Of a stretch of 64,000 nucleotides of DNA, positions 40,072-53,357 are shown in pieces; the stretch's first letter is position 1; each line of letters begins with the position of its first letter. The stretch covers positions 3,078,849 through 3,142,848 of the forward strand of contig WNKI01000003.1 of NCBI GenBank assembly GCA_015350385.1, given 5' to 3'. The position numbers were made by a program, and so were the translations under genes. The notes below the pieces were generated by a model. It saw only the letters and a program-made list of their open reading frames with translations. It searched no databases and was not told the origin of the DNA. The DNA comes from Aculops lycopersici (lineage: Eukaryota > Arthropoda > Arachnida > Trombidiformes > Eriophyidae).

Positions 40072-40782
40072 GAGGTAGTAGGCCATGAAAAGGGGTAGTA
40101 GAGAGGGATTTACCTGGCTAAGGTGAGCCGCGGCATTCGAGGCTGCTAATTGATTCATTTCAGACGATGATATGATCTCATTGTTATTGTTCATCCTAAA
40201 CTGATGCAGGGCCAATAGGTTTGGTGTGTATGAGGCGGCCAGTTGTGATTGCGGTTGCAAAAGTTGCTGTAAGTTGTATTGCTGCTGGTTAGTTTGAAAT
40301 TCAATAACATTCTCCGGCTGCTCTTGTTGGGATTGATGGTGGTAGTCGATTGTGGCGGTGGGTGGACAGTGGAGCTCGAGCGAGTTGGAATCATTCAGTT
40401 GCAAGGAGGCTGCATCCGAGCGACGCTTGCCGCCTGTCTTGCAATTTGAATTATAATTATTACGTAAATGACCCTGATTGCTATTTCTTAATCTCGGCAA
40501 CTCCAATTTGTCGCCCAAACTCAAGTCTTGCGCCAGATTTAAGCCGAAACTTGCGGCGTTCAGGCCCAAGTTTAGACTACTGATTGCACTTCCGGTTTCT
40601 CCATTGCCACCCGCTGAGATACGCTGCTGCTGTTGTTGTTGCCTTAGGTGTTGCTGTTGGTCCTGTTTGATGGTAGAGGATAAGTTGAGGATGTAATCGA
40701 TGGAAAAGTTGCGAGTCTTTGACTTGAGACTCTCCATCATTCTGCTTGCCTTTTTGTTGTTCTTCCTACTCTGGCTGCTCAT
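38923..40782 (-). CDS. sens: Senseless/Gfi-1-type C2H2 transcription factor
   Basis: Senseless/Gfi-1 proteins specify sensory-organ precursors and blood or neural fates by binding AAATCA-type sites. The 619-residue protein starts at the ATG at 40782. Residues ~493-600 contain four C2H2 fingers nearly identical to fly Senseless and Gfi-1: [49 protein letters not shown] and FQRKVDLRRH. The rest is low-complexity: Gln-rich with one uninterrupted run of about 17 Gln (CTG/TTG complement at 40021-40071), then a Ser-rich block at about 340-420. No SNAG repressor motif is present at the N-terminus; instead residues 26-32 read FSIDYIL, an eh1-type Groucho ligand. The gene stands alone, with 2.2 kb of non-coding DNA on one side and 15.6 kb on the other, as expected for a developmental regulator. 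Confidence 0.93.
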
Positions 40783-43264
40783 CAAGTGCTGCTCGTTAGA
40801 TCGCTAGCCCACGCGACAGTGTTAATTTCATCAAATGAATCTGTATATCAAAGAAAACTCTATAGTGATTAGACGAGATTTTGATTTCTTTCCATCTTCG
40901 AACTCTCGAATGATTGCAAAAAAATTTGAATTGATTTCCTCACTCCCAATGAACTTTCCTCTCTCTCTCTTTCTGAATCTCGTGCTTGTCCGTATGCTTC
41001 GACTCAGTTTATGATTCCCTCTCCTTCTCTCTATGGCCGCATTATGTCGGTGGTTGTTGTGCTACCGTTGATGGTGTTGCCGAGTTGGCTTCTAGAGTCG
41101 AGGGGGCGGAATGTTTGCCGTTCTTTTGGGAGGGGTGAAAAGGCAGAGCAGAGATGAGGTTATCTCGCGATTTGCCTCCAGCTTCCCCAATGTTGTTGAT
41201 ATTCGAAACTGATTGTGCGCCAGCGCCAATTGCGTATGCGTTGCACTCCTCATAGAGTGTGACGCTAGTGTGCGCGATTAATTTCTCGCGCCGGCGCACT
41301 AGCGAGCGGGATTGAAAAATGCGCACAGCAATCAAGTGGTTGTTTTTCATTCTAACTAACTTGACTCCGTTGCAAGTTGCAACATATATCGAGTGCCAAT
41401 TTAGCTGCCTCAATCGAGCAGGGGGCTTCTTGTTAGATGGACCATTTTGGTTGCTCAATTGATTGCGGAGTATTTTCTCAACACCGAAAGCTATAGGTTG
41501 CTCATTTTTTGCACCTTGCTCATGTCGATGCAAGGAACTGGAACGGATATAAAAGGAACGGATATGAAAGGTTGAGGAGGAGTAGCTTTTTCTATAATTA
41601 CCACTTGTTACTTAACTGCAGGGCCAATTTCAAAAGAACTCGCCAGACCATTGACGCAAGTCGCCGATTCCGTCTGTGTCGTTACCATCGCGCACTCTGT
41701 AAGTCCGTCAGTCAGTTTAATCCAGAGCGCGACTCGTTGCCCAGTTCTAGTTGCGAGGCGCGCTCTCGGGGGGAGAGAAGCTGATGCTGCAATGGTTACA
41801 ATTGCACAGGTAGAGCACCGAACTCCCCTCCATGCAGCGTATTGACATCAACTGGAGGTGTAGATGTGAGGCGCCTATCCTCTGCTGCTATGCTACACTA
41901 TGCAATGCGGCAGCAAAACATGCTAGCCGACAATATTGACTCCCACTGCTAATTGATTGAAACAGGAGATTTATGCCACTCTTTATGCTACTCTGGCGTC
42001 GTGTCCAACTTGCGCTCAAATATTGACCGCCAGACAATCGGATGTGAGTGACAATTGAACTTGCAGCTGCAAGTTTTCCGCCTTTTGGCGCCGAACTGAA
42101 GGAGGCCAAGAGAGGGAAATCCGCAGCTGCAATTTTGTTCAGCATCAAAGTTGCACAACAACAACAACAACAACAGCTCACTTACTTACTGTTGGCCCAT
42201 GAAAATGGAGACAGGTAAACAAGAGCCAGCCAGCCAATCAATCAATCAAGCTAGCTAGCAACTTAATTATCAATTTGTTTGTTGTACGTAACATTTTATA
42301 CCTGACAGGGAGCAACACCGCAAGCGAAGCCAGCGAGCCTCTCACCTGTCGACTTTTGTGTGTGTGTGTGTGTCTGCGCGCGCGCTATTGTCAATGACGC
42401 TAGTGCTGTTGCTGTTGCTGAGCGTTAGTTTGTCGGTGGTTGTTGCAGGCGATGGTTGTGCGCGCGACCACATCATTGGTAAACACAGACACAAACTCTC
42501 CCTTGTACTGATGGCTGGGGTCTATGTGGTGGCAACACAAAACTTCGATTTATATTCGGGATTGGAGTTCCCGATGGGAATGTTGGTGTTGTTGTTGTTG
42601 AAACAGGATGCAACGCGGCACAAGTAAATTTGTTGTCTACCGCGTCTCCATCTCTTTCTTTCTGATGGAGAATGTTGGCGCTTTTGTTTCAACTTTTTGT
42701 TTCACCTGAACAGTTGCCTCGAGTTGCGCAACAATCTGGCGCACTCAAACACAGCGATGATAATGATAATAATAATACAACTACTAATAATATAATGAGA
42801 GTATCTCTGTTGTTTCGCCTCTCTTTGTTTTGCTTTCCTCTTTACTTTTTCCTTACCTTTTCCCTGGCCCCTACACTCTGACTCACACTCTACCCTCCAC
42901 GATCCGCACTAACAAGCGCGTTCTGTTTGCCCACCTGTCCAAACGTTACGCTCCGCTTGACTTTGACGCTGCTCTCTAATTTAGCGGCGTCTCACCTGGC
43001 GACCGTTGGGCCGACCGGCGGCGGAGCTTGGCAAAAAGAGCCCCCCTCCCGCTTGGCTCTAGTTAATGTTGTCGCATGGCTTACAGGCTTGCCATAATGT
43101 AACAAGCGAGCCCAATGAGAACAGATCAAAGTGGAGGAATCAGGGGAACAAAATTGAACTGGCGCCAGCGAGCGAGTTGGATGCAGGAGCAGAGGTGACG
43201 CAACGGAAGTGCTTATAGGAGGAGATTGCGGCAAGTGGCACTTTGTGCTCGGCGCTGGGAGCTT

Positions 43265-43310
43265 GGTTTGGTTTGGTTTGGTTTGGTTTGGTTTGGTTTG
43301 GTTTGGTTTG
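43265..43310 (+). repeat. (GGTTT)9 pentanucleotide array
   Basis: Nine perfect GGTTT units and one further G. The Thr-Lys-Pro-Asn-Gln repeat seen in one minus-strand frame is a by-product of this array. Confidence 0.95.
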
Positions 43311-44099
43311 CTTGAGTTCAGTTGAGCAGGCGAGAGTGGTTGGTTGGCCCAAGCAGCGTGAGTTATGTGTGTTGGCCAGAAACCTTTGCTCTGCTCCGCT
43401 CCGAGGCTCGTGAGGAAATTTAATTTTCTCTCTGGGCCTGTCGCAACAAAACTGGCCGCAGCAGCCCCAATGGCAGTGGCAATGGCAACAGCGAGCTAGC
43501 ACAAAGCCCCGAAGGCCTCGTGGCCGCGCTTCCGGTCAAGTGGCGGCGCTCTACAGCCGCAACTCAACTGACTCTCGCGGCTATAGCTTGCCAGAGTGAC
43601 TCTCCGGGCCAAGCCAATGGCGCCGCTAGCCTCGCCGCCGGCGAATGGAAGCGAGACAATAAAGATGAAGTTTATTGCACTTTAATGCGCCCACCGAGTT
43701 TCCTCTCGCCCGCTCGCCGTCGCCGCTACAGATTGATGATCTTTACCGGCCGCTTGGCGCCACTAAATCTGCTTTCCCTCTCGTCCTCGTCCTCGACAAC
43801 GAGAACACCGACGACAGCGACTTGCAATTTGTCTAGCGTCTAAACTCAAGTTACTTGTGCATCAATCTAGCCGAAGGAATCCGCAAATTGAATCAACGTC
43901 CTCGTTGCTCTCGCTTGCTCGCTCGCTCGCCGGCAAACCAGAAAGTGTGCAAGCAAAGCAAAATGTAGTTGTCGCGTGGTGGTGGTGGTGGTGGTCGTTG
44001 TCTAGTTGCTCGATGTCTGGTTAGTTGAAGTGGACACAACCGACGGGCAGCTTATTGTGCAATCACATTGGGCGACCATCACCACCGTAACCATCATTT

Positions 44100-44100
44100 G

Positions 44101-44138
<38 letters not shown>
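44100..44138 (+). repeat. Compound CT/CA dinucleotide microsatellite
   Basis: About ten CT units pass directly into about nine CA units; purely simple sequence. Confidence 0.9.
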
Positions 44139-46331
44139 TAATACACAATAGCAACCGACTACTGTGACTCAAATCCAAACTTTGGGCCCCAAAGTTGAAT
44201 GCACTCGCCGCTCGGCGGTTGTGGCGAAGGCGCCGGCGAGAGACAAGTGCGTCGCGCAACGACCACTATTACGCAATGGACGACAAGTGGCGCGTCATTG
44301 TGATGTCGTCGTCGTCGCCGTCGGTTGCTTTGCTTCCTCTTTGGCTGCCGCCACAACAACGATAACAACGACAACGACAACAACAACCATGACGACAACG
44401 GCAAAGATTTGCCCTATAAAGCGGCGGGCGCAATTTGTGTCTCCTTGCCCCGAGCGAGCTTTTGGTGCGCAACCAACTGGAAGCTCGGCGTTGCGCGTAA
44501 TCTCTACGCGACTTCTCTATTTGGAGGCGGCACAATTGCTTAGCTGCACGCGTCCCGTGTATTGGTACAAACTTGAAGTTTGAAGTGCCTATAAGTTTGC
44601 CGCCTCCCATTCAAGAGTTTGGTGGTTGGCGTTAGAAAAACTCGACTCAAATTTCATCCTTTTTTGCTTAGGCACAGATTCGATCGGTCTCCTTCTCCTC
44701 TTTGTTGTTATTGTGGTAGTGTTTGTTGTTGGAACTATTTCCTAGAGCTCAGCGCAGAGACCTCGCGATTGTTGAGCAAACCAAACTCGAGTGGATTGAA
44801 ACCCAAAATCCTAAAACCACGACGACATACGCCACGTTGCGGCGTTCTGGTTCCAGCGGCTGCCGGTTATCGGTCATTTCTCGTGGTTTAAGGCAGGCAC
44901 TTGCGTCACCTCTACAAAAAGATCAAATATTGGCGACACGTGCTGTCCTTTTGCTCAGGCCGAGAGTATTGCCGCAATGGTGGTGGTTGTTGTTTTTTGC
45001 GTGGGACTTTTCGGGGAAAACACTACATCAACAAAAACACAACAAACATTTCACTGGTTTAGAGAGATAGAGAGAGAAACGAGCAGCGCGACTTGCCATC
45101 GACCCAAAAGAGCAGCGCTAATCTTCTCCTAAGCGACCATCGATGAGGCAAGCAACAGCAGCGGCAGTAACGGAAGCAAATTGTTTCACTTAATCTGCAC
45201 GAACCAACGAATAATTGAATGATGACTGAGTGGGAAGCAAGATTATTTCATCGGGAGTCAGATTCCCCTCCTCGTTATTATTATTATTTACCAAACCGAG
45301 AGCCACGCCCGGCGCAACCTTTTACACGTGCTCTTGAAAGGCAAACGTCTAGCTAACAAGGAGTCAAGTTTCTTTTTATTATCAACACAACAATTGGATC
45401 AGACTTGACATGCTCGATTGTTTTCCTTTCTCACACCAACAAACCGCTAGTATTACAGTAGCTAACTGCTCCTTTGGCCTTTATCTTCGTCGATGTCGTC
45501 ATCGTCGTCGCCGCTGATCCAGTCATTTTTGTCTAGATTAAGTGTTGGCTTGAGCCGGAAGTCGTTGACAGGCGCCACGCCGGAAGGCGAGTAGTGGCGT
45601 GAGTTTGGAAGTCAATGTTATTGTTGTAGTTGTTAGTTTGCAAGGATACGAAGAGAAGGAAAGAAAATTGTTGGTTGTGTTTAATTGAATTTTTTATGCC
45701 CACTTTTATAACAATTTTTGTTTACCTGGAAGCAAACATTGTTTTAGTTTTTGGTCCTGTGCTATCTCCCATTGAGGTTCTGGTTGGGCCGACTTTTGAT
45801 CGCATGACAGCGATGCCCTTTTTTCCACTCAATCAATTATTCAAGTGAGAGTCGCATTAGTCCAAAGTGGCCCATTGATTTGTTGACCTGATAACAGAAA
45901 CAGACAGTCAACAATAAATATCGACCTTTTTGAAGCTAGCCTCTGTCTTTATCTCGTTTCTATCTCACCTGATGTCAACCACAAAGGAGAACGAAAGAGA
46001 GAGAGGGGGATAGCAATAAACGCAATGGCCTCATTCCAAATGATAACTGCATCCCCACGCGCCACGAGATTATTAATTATTCTCTTCTATTGACTATCCC
46101 GCTCGCTCGCCAACGCTGGAGATCTATCGATATTTATTTATACTTCTAATCTCGAAGGTTGATCATGGTAAAAGATAATTCACTTTGAATAACAGCAATT
46201 GGATAACTGGCATTGTTTTTTCGGGCAATAAAATAAAACTCGATCTCATCTGGGTCACGCGGAACGTTGACTCCAAATTTCCGGTCTCGTTTCTGACTCC
46301 TGACTCGTGGCGCTCGCTATAGTCACGCGCG

Positions 46332-46361
46332 TCCAAGGGTAATCTGATGATTACCCTTGGA
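46332..46361. repeat. Perfect 13-bp inverted repeat with 4-nt loop
   Basis: tccaagggtaatc (46332-46344), loop tgat, then gattacccttgga (46349-46361). The arms are exactly complementary. It sits in gene-free DNA; function unknown. Confidence 0.95.
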
Positions 46362-49300
46362 TTATTACGCAAGTAGAGTCGTGGTGTTAGATATTGTTTC
46401 TTCTTTCCCCCCACAAGAGAGAGAGAGAGGGAGAGAGAGTTGGGTAAAATAAATAGCTCTATTTGTTTGTCAATAGGAGGATGAAAAAAGTTTACCTTTA
46501 TGATTAAAACAAGAATGTTGGCTCATCATGTTTAACTTTGACTCCGCAAGCGGAGAGTCTTTTTTTATTTGAAGTGGATACCTATACGCGTGGCTATTTT
46601 TGCAAAAATTAAGCTCTAGGCTGAAATCTATGCAGAGGGGCGCACAAATTTCGGAAAACAAAATCAATATCCGTCAACCAAAACCGAGGGAAAAAAGTCG
46701 GAATCCTCTTGTTGGTGTCGGGTATTTTTCAACTCTCTCCCACGGCACCTGATTGATTTTACGCTATAAGTATTTTAAGTTCAAGCTCAGGGCGAGTAGG
46801 AAAGAGCAAACAAACCTTTCGGCAGTGTAACTAGCCCTGTCTGTTAGATTGACGAGCGTGAGAGCCACGACTAAAGTCGAGGCAAACTGACTTGGATTTA
46901 GTAGAAAACAAAAGAGCAACGCCCCTTCGGTGGACTTGTCGCCTCGGGGTCCAACTTTCCCGACTTGTTATCTAAAATTAAGTTTGAGCTTTTGTCTTTT
47001 GGTTGAATTGATTCTTCCAATATTCATGCGATCTAACATAACACAAGTTACATTTGGAGAAAAAATAAAGATCCTCACAAAAGCCGCTAGCAATAAACTT
47101 TATGCTTGTGTTCGATCTAAAAAGGTGAGTGGTTCGCCGCAATCCGTATAATACGAATGGTTGCCTAGAGGCGTCAGCTTCCAGTAACTATGTTGTCTCG
47201 ATTCAGGTTCTTTGCCGCAATTGAGCGCCACGAGGGCTAGCAATTAGTTAGGCTCTTTTCAAATGGCGTCGTCACTAGCTCAACAGTGGAGGGGAGTTCG
47301 CATCAAGTTTCATCGAATCGATGTTGATCGAGAGCACCAAGCATTCTAACCACTCGGATTGTTTCTAATTTGCCCGCTGACCATTCAGCTAGCAAACGTA
47401 ACCACATCGCACTCTGGTGTGCCAACTCTATTTGTTACGATTCCATTAGGTTAGCTCAACCGCTCGTAACCAGGACAAGTGGTTGGTCGCTTTGAGCAGC
47501 CAGAACGAGGGGGAGAGGCGCCGATTGCTCATTTAGGGTGCAACGTCGCGTGGCCATGTGGCAAATTTAATGAAGTTCATCCGCTGACACGAGCCATGAA
47601 CATCCAAGCGGCAAAACCTGAACACAATTGGCCGCAACCATTCGGCAGCTTCATTGATTTTCGCACTGCTTTCCACGAGTTTGTCTGCCTGTCTGTTTCA
47701 CTCTATCAACTTATGTAATGCTACTCAAAGCAAATGATCTATCAACGGAAAAGGAGGCGCAAGGTAACAGGGGATTAGGTCTCAAGCTACATGGGCCATA
47801 GCGGGCACATGTTACATGGGAACCTCACTTCAATCTAGTGAGTATCAATTTGTGCGTGAGTGAGTGTGAATTTTTCTCCGCGAACCAACGGCCAATTTGT
47901 GGTCCATCAAGTTGGAGCGGTGGCTGCAACTCACTCACCTTTTGTGTGATCCCCCAGCCGATCGGCTGAAGACAACTCACGGCTTAACTCGAGGGAGAGA
48001 GAGAGAGAGAGAGAAAGAAAGAGAGGGATTGATAGCAGCCGATTGGAGCACAAGGTGGTTGCGCTATATGACTGGCCCAAACTTCACTGCCACTTGGTTG
48101 GGTGCTACTCGCCGTTGCACATAGCGACGCGCGCTATACGCTTTAGTATTTCCTTGCCTCTACACCATCCGCCTGATTGAATCCGATTCTTCGTCCGCTC
48201 AAATCTTCGCACGACGGAGTCTGTTAAGCCTGATGCTCACTTGATCGAGGGCACCATTCGATGCCCAACAACAACAATCATACAGGGCAAATAGATAGCG
48301 CTGCCACTGATATCACTAGCACCCAAATGGGAGTTTTTCTTCGCCGACCACAACAACAACAACGGCAAGCAAGCGACGTGATAATTCAGCTCGAATCTAG
48401 ACTTGAGCAAACACCAAATTGCCTAAGCATCGTGCCTTCTGCTCCTCGTTGCCTCTATATAAATCGAGTCTCTCGCTCATGAGGTACAGTACAGTGTAGT
48501 CAGAGTGTGAGTAAATTTGATTGATTGAGTTGTATTTGGGCAACATCTTGTATTTGAAATGGACAACACTTGTCGTGTCCGGTCCTTGATGTCCTGTTAC
48601 ATAACACTTGTTTTTTCTCGCTCCCTCTTTTCTTTTGCCCACAAATCCAAGTGGCTAGCCGAGAGCTAGGTAATCATGTTAATGATCTGAGCAACACGCG
48701 CTCACCCAATCGAGGTGAGCCCGAGGCAATAGAGAGGCGGAGAGTGTAACAACATGAGGCGAGCGAGGAGAGAGGCGAGCAATGAAGATTAAGATTGATG
48801 GCCGAGGGGGCAGCTGAGTTACAAGGTCCACGTTTCTTACGTTTGCTTGTTTAGTGCGCTGTGGAGTGTGGCAAGTGGCAAGCGGTGGTTGTTGTTTCTG
48901 CATGCCTCGATTTGATATCTCGCCGCTTCGCTTTGCCTCAAATTGCGCAACTTTTATCACGTGAAACGGAAACAATAACAGCAAGAGCAACTTTGGCCAT
49001 TGTTGTTGTAAGTAACAACAACCAGAGAAGAACATTAATGTCGATTTTGCCTACTGGAAGATGAGGACAAACTAGCGACTCGACCCGCTAGCAAATCCAA
49101 CCGAATGACGGCTAATTGAATTAAGTGGCCTTCCTCTCTCGTTGCTCATTTACTCCAGGGGGCAAACTCACTGTTGAGTTGCTCACTTTGAATTCAAGCG
49201 GAAGACTTGAAGCAGTGCCACGCTACTTCCAACGACTTCCGACTCTCGTTGCTGATTTACGTTATCAGCGCGATTTTTCAAATTCTAACAATAGTCGCAC

Positions 49301-52300
49301 ACCATACAAGCAACCTTTAAACAAGTGCAGGTCTGGCACTTGCTTTCGATGGTCAACAACTGTGAAGTTGTCGCAAGTTTTCCCGTGCCGTAAGAACTAG
49401 ATACAATGTGTGCAATTGAAATTATAAATAACTGGCAGTGTAAATTCAAAGCGAACGTTTTGCGCTATTAGTGCGCATTTAACACTGCGTGCTCGCCGGA
49501 GCGCACGCACAAATTTGGCACCGTTTGTCGCTAGGCGCCCAGCCACGATTTGTGTGTGTGCATGGGTGTGACGACAAACAGGCGCTAGGTCCCTGTTGCG
49601 GTAATCGAGAAACTATCAAACTGAATTCCGGGTGACATTAGCCAGCAACCAACTCAGTCGATTAGGAGCACGACGACCTGCGAGATTATTGGCGTTGAAT
49701 AAGAGCGACCGCAAGCAACAACAATAAGTTGTTGCGGTGCGGCCAAGCGCTAGGTTAGTGCGCTGACGGCCACAGAGATTGGGACTAGACTTATAAAACT
49801 AGCAGACTGCTCACTTTGCTTCGGGCTCATGGTTATAGAGTAGCAGTAGTATTGGTAGTGGTGGAAGAAGAGATTATCATTACTATTGTTGTTGTTGTTG
49901 TTGTTGTTGTTGTTCTTTGTTGTTTGCCCCCAACAGCAAGAACAACCAGGAGAACGTCAGACAATCTGACTCACAAAATAGCCTCGCAGCCAAGTGAGCA
50001 ACCCGAACCGGAATGAGATGAAAGCGGGCGAAATGAGTGCTTGTGTTACGTCACGACTTTCAAGTCTCTTTCGAGTCTTTAGGGTGGCTACGTTGAAAGG
50101 TTACAAAGTAAGCAGAGACGAAACGCCGCGGGCAGAACTCGCTGCATTCTAAGCGACGTATAAACAACTATACCGATATATAATCATGCATTTGGATCAT
50201 GAATTCCGCGAAAATTGTCAATAGTTGTCTCGATGGTGATACAAGATTGTGCACTTGCATCGAGGCTTTCGTCATTGTCATTGTTGTTTTGTTTTCATTG
50301 TTGTTGATGTTGTTGTTGTTGTTGTTATTGTTATTGTTGTTTTCGATATCAAAGTTAAACAAACGAAGTCCATGGTGCACGTCATAGCAGGTGGAATAAC
50401 TTTGCCACTGTTACTTGATACCAACCTTTTCATTGGCGGCTGAAATTTCAAGCTCGTGTTAGACTGCAGTGAGGGTTCCAATTTCTTGGAGCAGTGACAT
50501 TTTTGCTCCAATGCTCTATGCGATTGAAAGGTAAACTCAGAGGGAAATTTATATTTGGGGCATCGACCTGGAACGAGATACGGAAACGACTTCACCTGCC
50601 GCTACTGTTGTTATTGCTAACGCTATCGCTAATGCTGTTGCCATCGTCGCCACCGTTGCCGCCAGCGACGCAATCAAAAGTGTGTCTTATGAATTCTCAT
50701 TCGTGAGATTGAATTCTTCAAGAGTTTCACAAATAGGAATCATAATCAACATACTGCTAACCCAAATGATAGACCACGCCACTTCTTCTCCAGTTACCAT
50801 ATCAATCTTTAGCCTATCGCTTTGCTTTTTAGCCAGCCTCGAGTTGAGTTTCAATTTTGATTGACATTTTTACTCACAAGAGAGAGAGGGAGAGAGAGAG
50901 AGAGAGAGAGAAATGGAAATGAAAGAATATGCTCAAAATATGCCCGCCCACAACGTCATTGGTTTTTATAAAGAACCGCTTCTACATAAAGTAATTTCCT
51001 TATCACACCACCATCTAACAAAGAGCGAAAGAAACCATAGCTACGACTTGAAAATCAATGGCCTGTCCCGAGTTGGCTGCTTGCGGACTAAAGTTGCATG
51101 CACATGAAAATAATCATGAGGCCTAAAAATCGCAATAACCATAATTTGCCTTCAATGCTGCAAATTTGATGACAACAACCGGCCAACAAGCGGACCAAAG
51201 AGGCGGTGTCATTATGATAAGAGTTCTATGCTCGTTCGGGCAGAGACTAGAGACTATCTAAATTGTTGCGGGCTAGGTGCGGCTTGCAACTCAACCAACC
51301 AACTAAAAACGAGTAGCTAGATTCACGTTGCGAACCGAAGGCGCTAGCCACATCACAATGGTGCGGCGGCGATGGAGTCCATTGGGTTGTTTTGGTTGCA
51401 TAAGTAGCAGCAGATGAGTAGCAGGTGAGTTTTATCGTCGTTGTTGCTGCTACCATTTTTGTCAACTATTCGGAAGAATTTTCGCGGCGCCGGTTGCCAA
51501 CTTCCGTTGAATGCAAATTCGTGCGCCTGACCAATCAAGTAGCCGCCTAGCAACCGCAAAAAGAAAACCAGAGGGATAGAGAGAGAGCGCGCGCAAAGAA
51601 ACAGAACGCCCACCAGTGGATTAGGAAGCGGGGGACGCATTGTGATTGCGCTTGTTGACGGCGCTGGAAACTGGGGTCTCCAACTTTGGGTTATGATTCA
51701 TGCAAAGCAGCTCAACAAAGCATCGCGACAGTAGCGGGCACCGGAATGGAGAGTGGCAGTCCAATCTTCTAGCAGTGGCACGGGGCACAGGTGCGCAAAA
51801 CTTTGCTTGGATTGGCTGGCACACTGGACACCGATTACCTGGCGACAGCTCGCGCAGTTTAATTAAGGACCAGGTAGCTCGCATTCAAATGAGCCCCGAG
51901 CCATGGAGGGGGGGGGCTGCTGCAGTCTGGCGCTAGATTGTGTGAGGAATACTAGAAGCAGTGGCGCTCGAGTGCGCAATTAGCTAGAAGCCCGGAAACA
52001 GTCACGCTCCTTGCTGCTCTTGCAGGTTGCCCTAGTGCCGCTCACGAAGCCTAGAGTCGGTGCAGCGCCTAGAGCCGAACGCTAGGTTGTGACTAGCAAG
52101 CGCACGGAACTGGCTGTGTGCCACCAAACAACCAACACGACTCATATCATAATCGTAACAGTAATCATGGAGCAAGTAAGCAAGCGATCAAGCAGCAAGC
52201 TCATTTAGTCGCCATCGCAGACGCCGATGATTTATGCCGCTGACGTGATAGTTGGTTTTTGTTATTCTTGCTGAAATTATTGCTTACAGGTGAACTCAGG

Positions 52301-52445
52301 GCGCCTAGTGGTTGCTGTGCTGGCCTTAGCTTTGTATTCGGCTGAATTGAATCTATTTTCAACCTAAAATAGGTAAACTTGATTGCTCTTAGTTCATCTG
52401 AAGCTCGTGCGTCATTTGCAGCGATTACATTCGGTGGCGGGCGCG

Positions 52446-52490
<45 letters not shown>

Positions 52491-53321
52491 GCAGTAGCAA
52501 AAATCGCAACAACTCAAATCGCCACACGCCAGGCGACGTGACCCAAGTGGCTGCTGTGCTGCTCTTGCTCCTGCTGATGATGTTGATTGACTTCAAACTT
52601 TCCGGCCGGACCACTAAAGTCGACGTCGCATTACTATTATTACTATGCAGTAGTAGTTTTTGTTGTTGCTTTAAATAAAGCGGTGCTTTCTTGCACGAGT
52701 CTAGCTCCTGTTTCCACTTCAATTGTGCAATCTGATTTATTGGTCAGTGGCAACCGAGAAAGTGGCCGCATCGATGAAGCCGCTCTTGCCTGCCACAGCA
52801 AAAACACGGCAAATGAATGAAAGTGATTGTAGCTTTTCCACTGTGCCCTCCATGCAAGTCTCGACTCCAAAAACGCAAATTGTGACTGAGGCCAAAGCCA
52901 AACTGTTACCTTGATGATGGATGACAAATTTAAGGTGTCCCCGGTGGAGTGTTCCAAAGGGGCAATGGTGCCAACGATGCGACAGGACATATTGTGTACT
53001 GTAGTTACCAGATCGTCGGACGACTCGCATGCTAGTCGGCTGTTGTTCTCTTGGACGCAATCATTTGCACGAACCTCTGGGGCGCCGAACCGCAGAACCA
53101 GAAGCGCAACCAAAAGAGCAACAGAGGCAGTCAATCAAGAAGTCATGTCCGCGACTAAATTGCTGCCGCTGGTGGCGCGCGCCACTGAAAAGACAGCGCC
53201 AGTGGGCTGCAGAGAGACAGCAGCGCAACAGCAGGCAGACACCGATTGGTGCGCGCTGATTTCTGTAGCGCGTGCGCGTGCCCTCACCTGGCTCCCCTGT
53301 TGCCCTTTTTGCCGCTTACCT

Positions 53322-53357
<36 letters not shown>

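Larger units (their letters stand above)
40783..46331. other. Gene-free region upstream of the senseless-like gene, part 1
   Basis: No supported coding gene over 5.5 kb. Frames up to 163 codons occur but lack domains and overlap on opposite strands. It contains a GT tract (42357-42372), a GGTTT pentamer array (43265-43310), a compound CT/CA microsatellite (about 44100-44138) and CAA/ACG-rich triplet runs near 44350-44400. A TATAAAAG box lies on the plus strand at 41548-41555. Likely cis-regulatory DNA and possible non-coding exons. Confidence 0.45.

Noticed and set aside
43140..43502. Minus-strand frame with a Thr-Lys-Pro-Asn-Gln repeat
   Set aside because: The repeat is the translation of the GGTTT microsatellite; flanking residues are His/Cys-rich without a domain.
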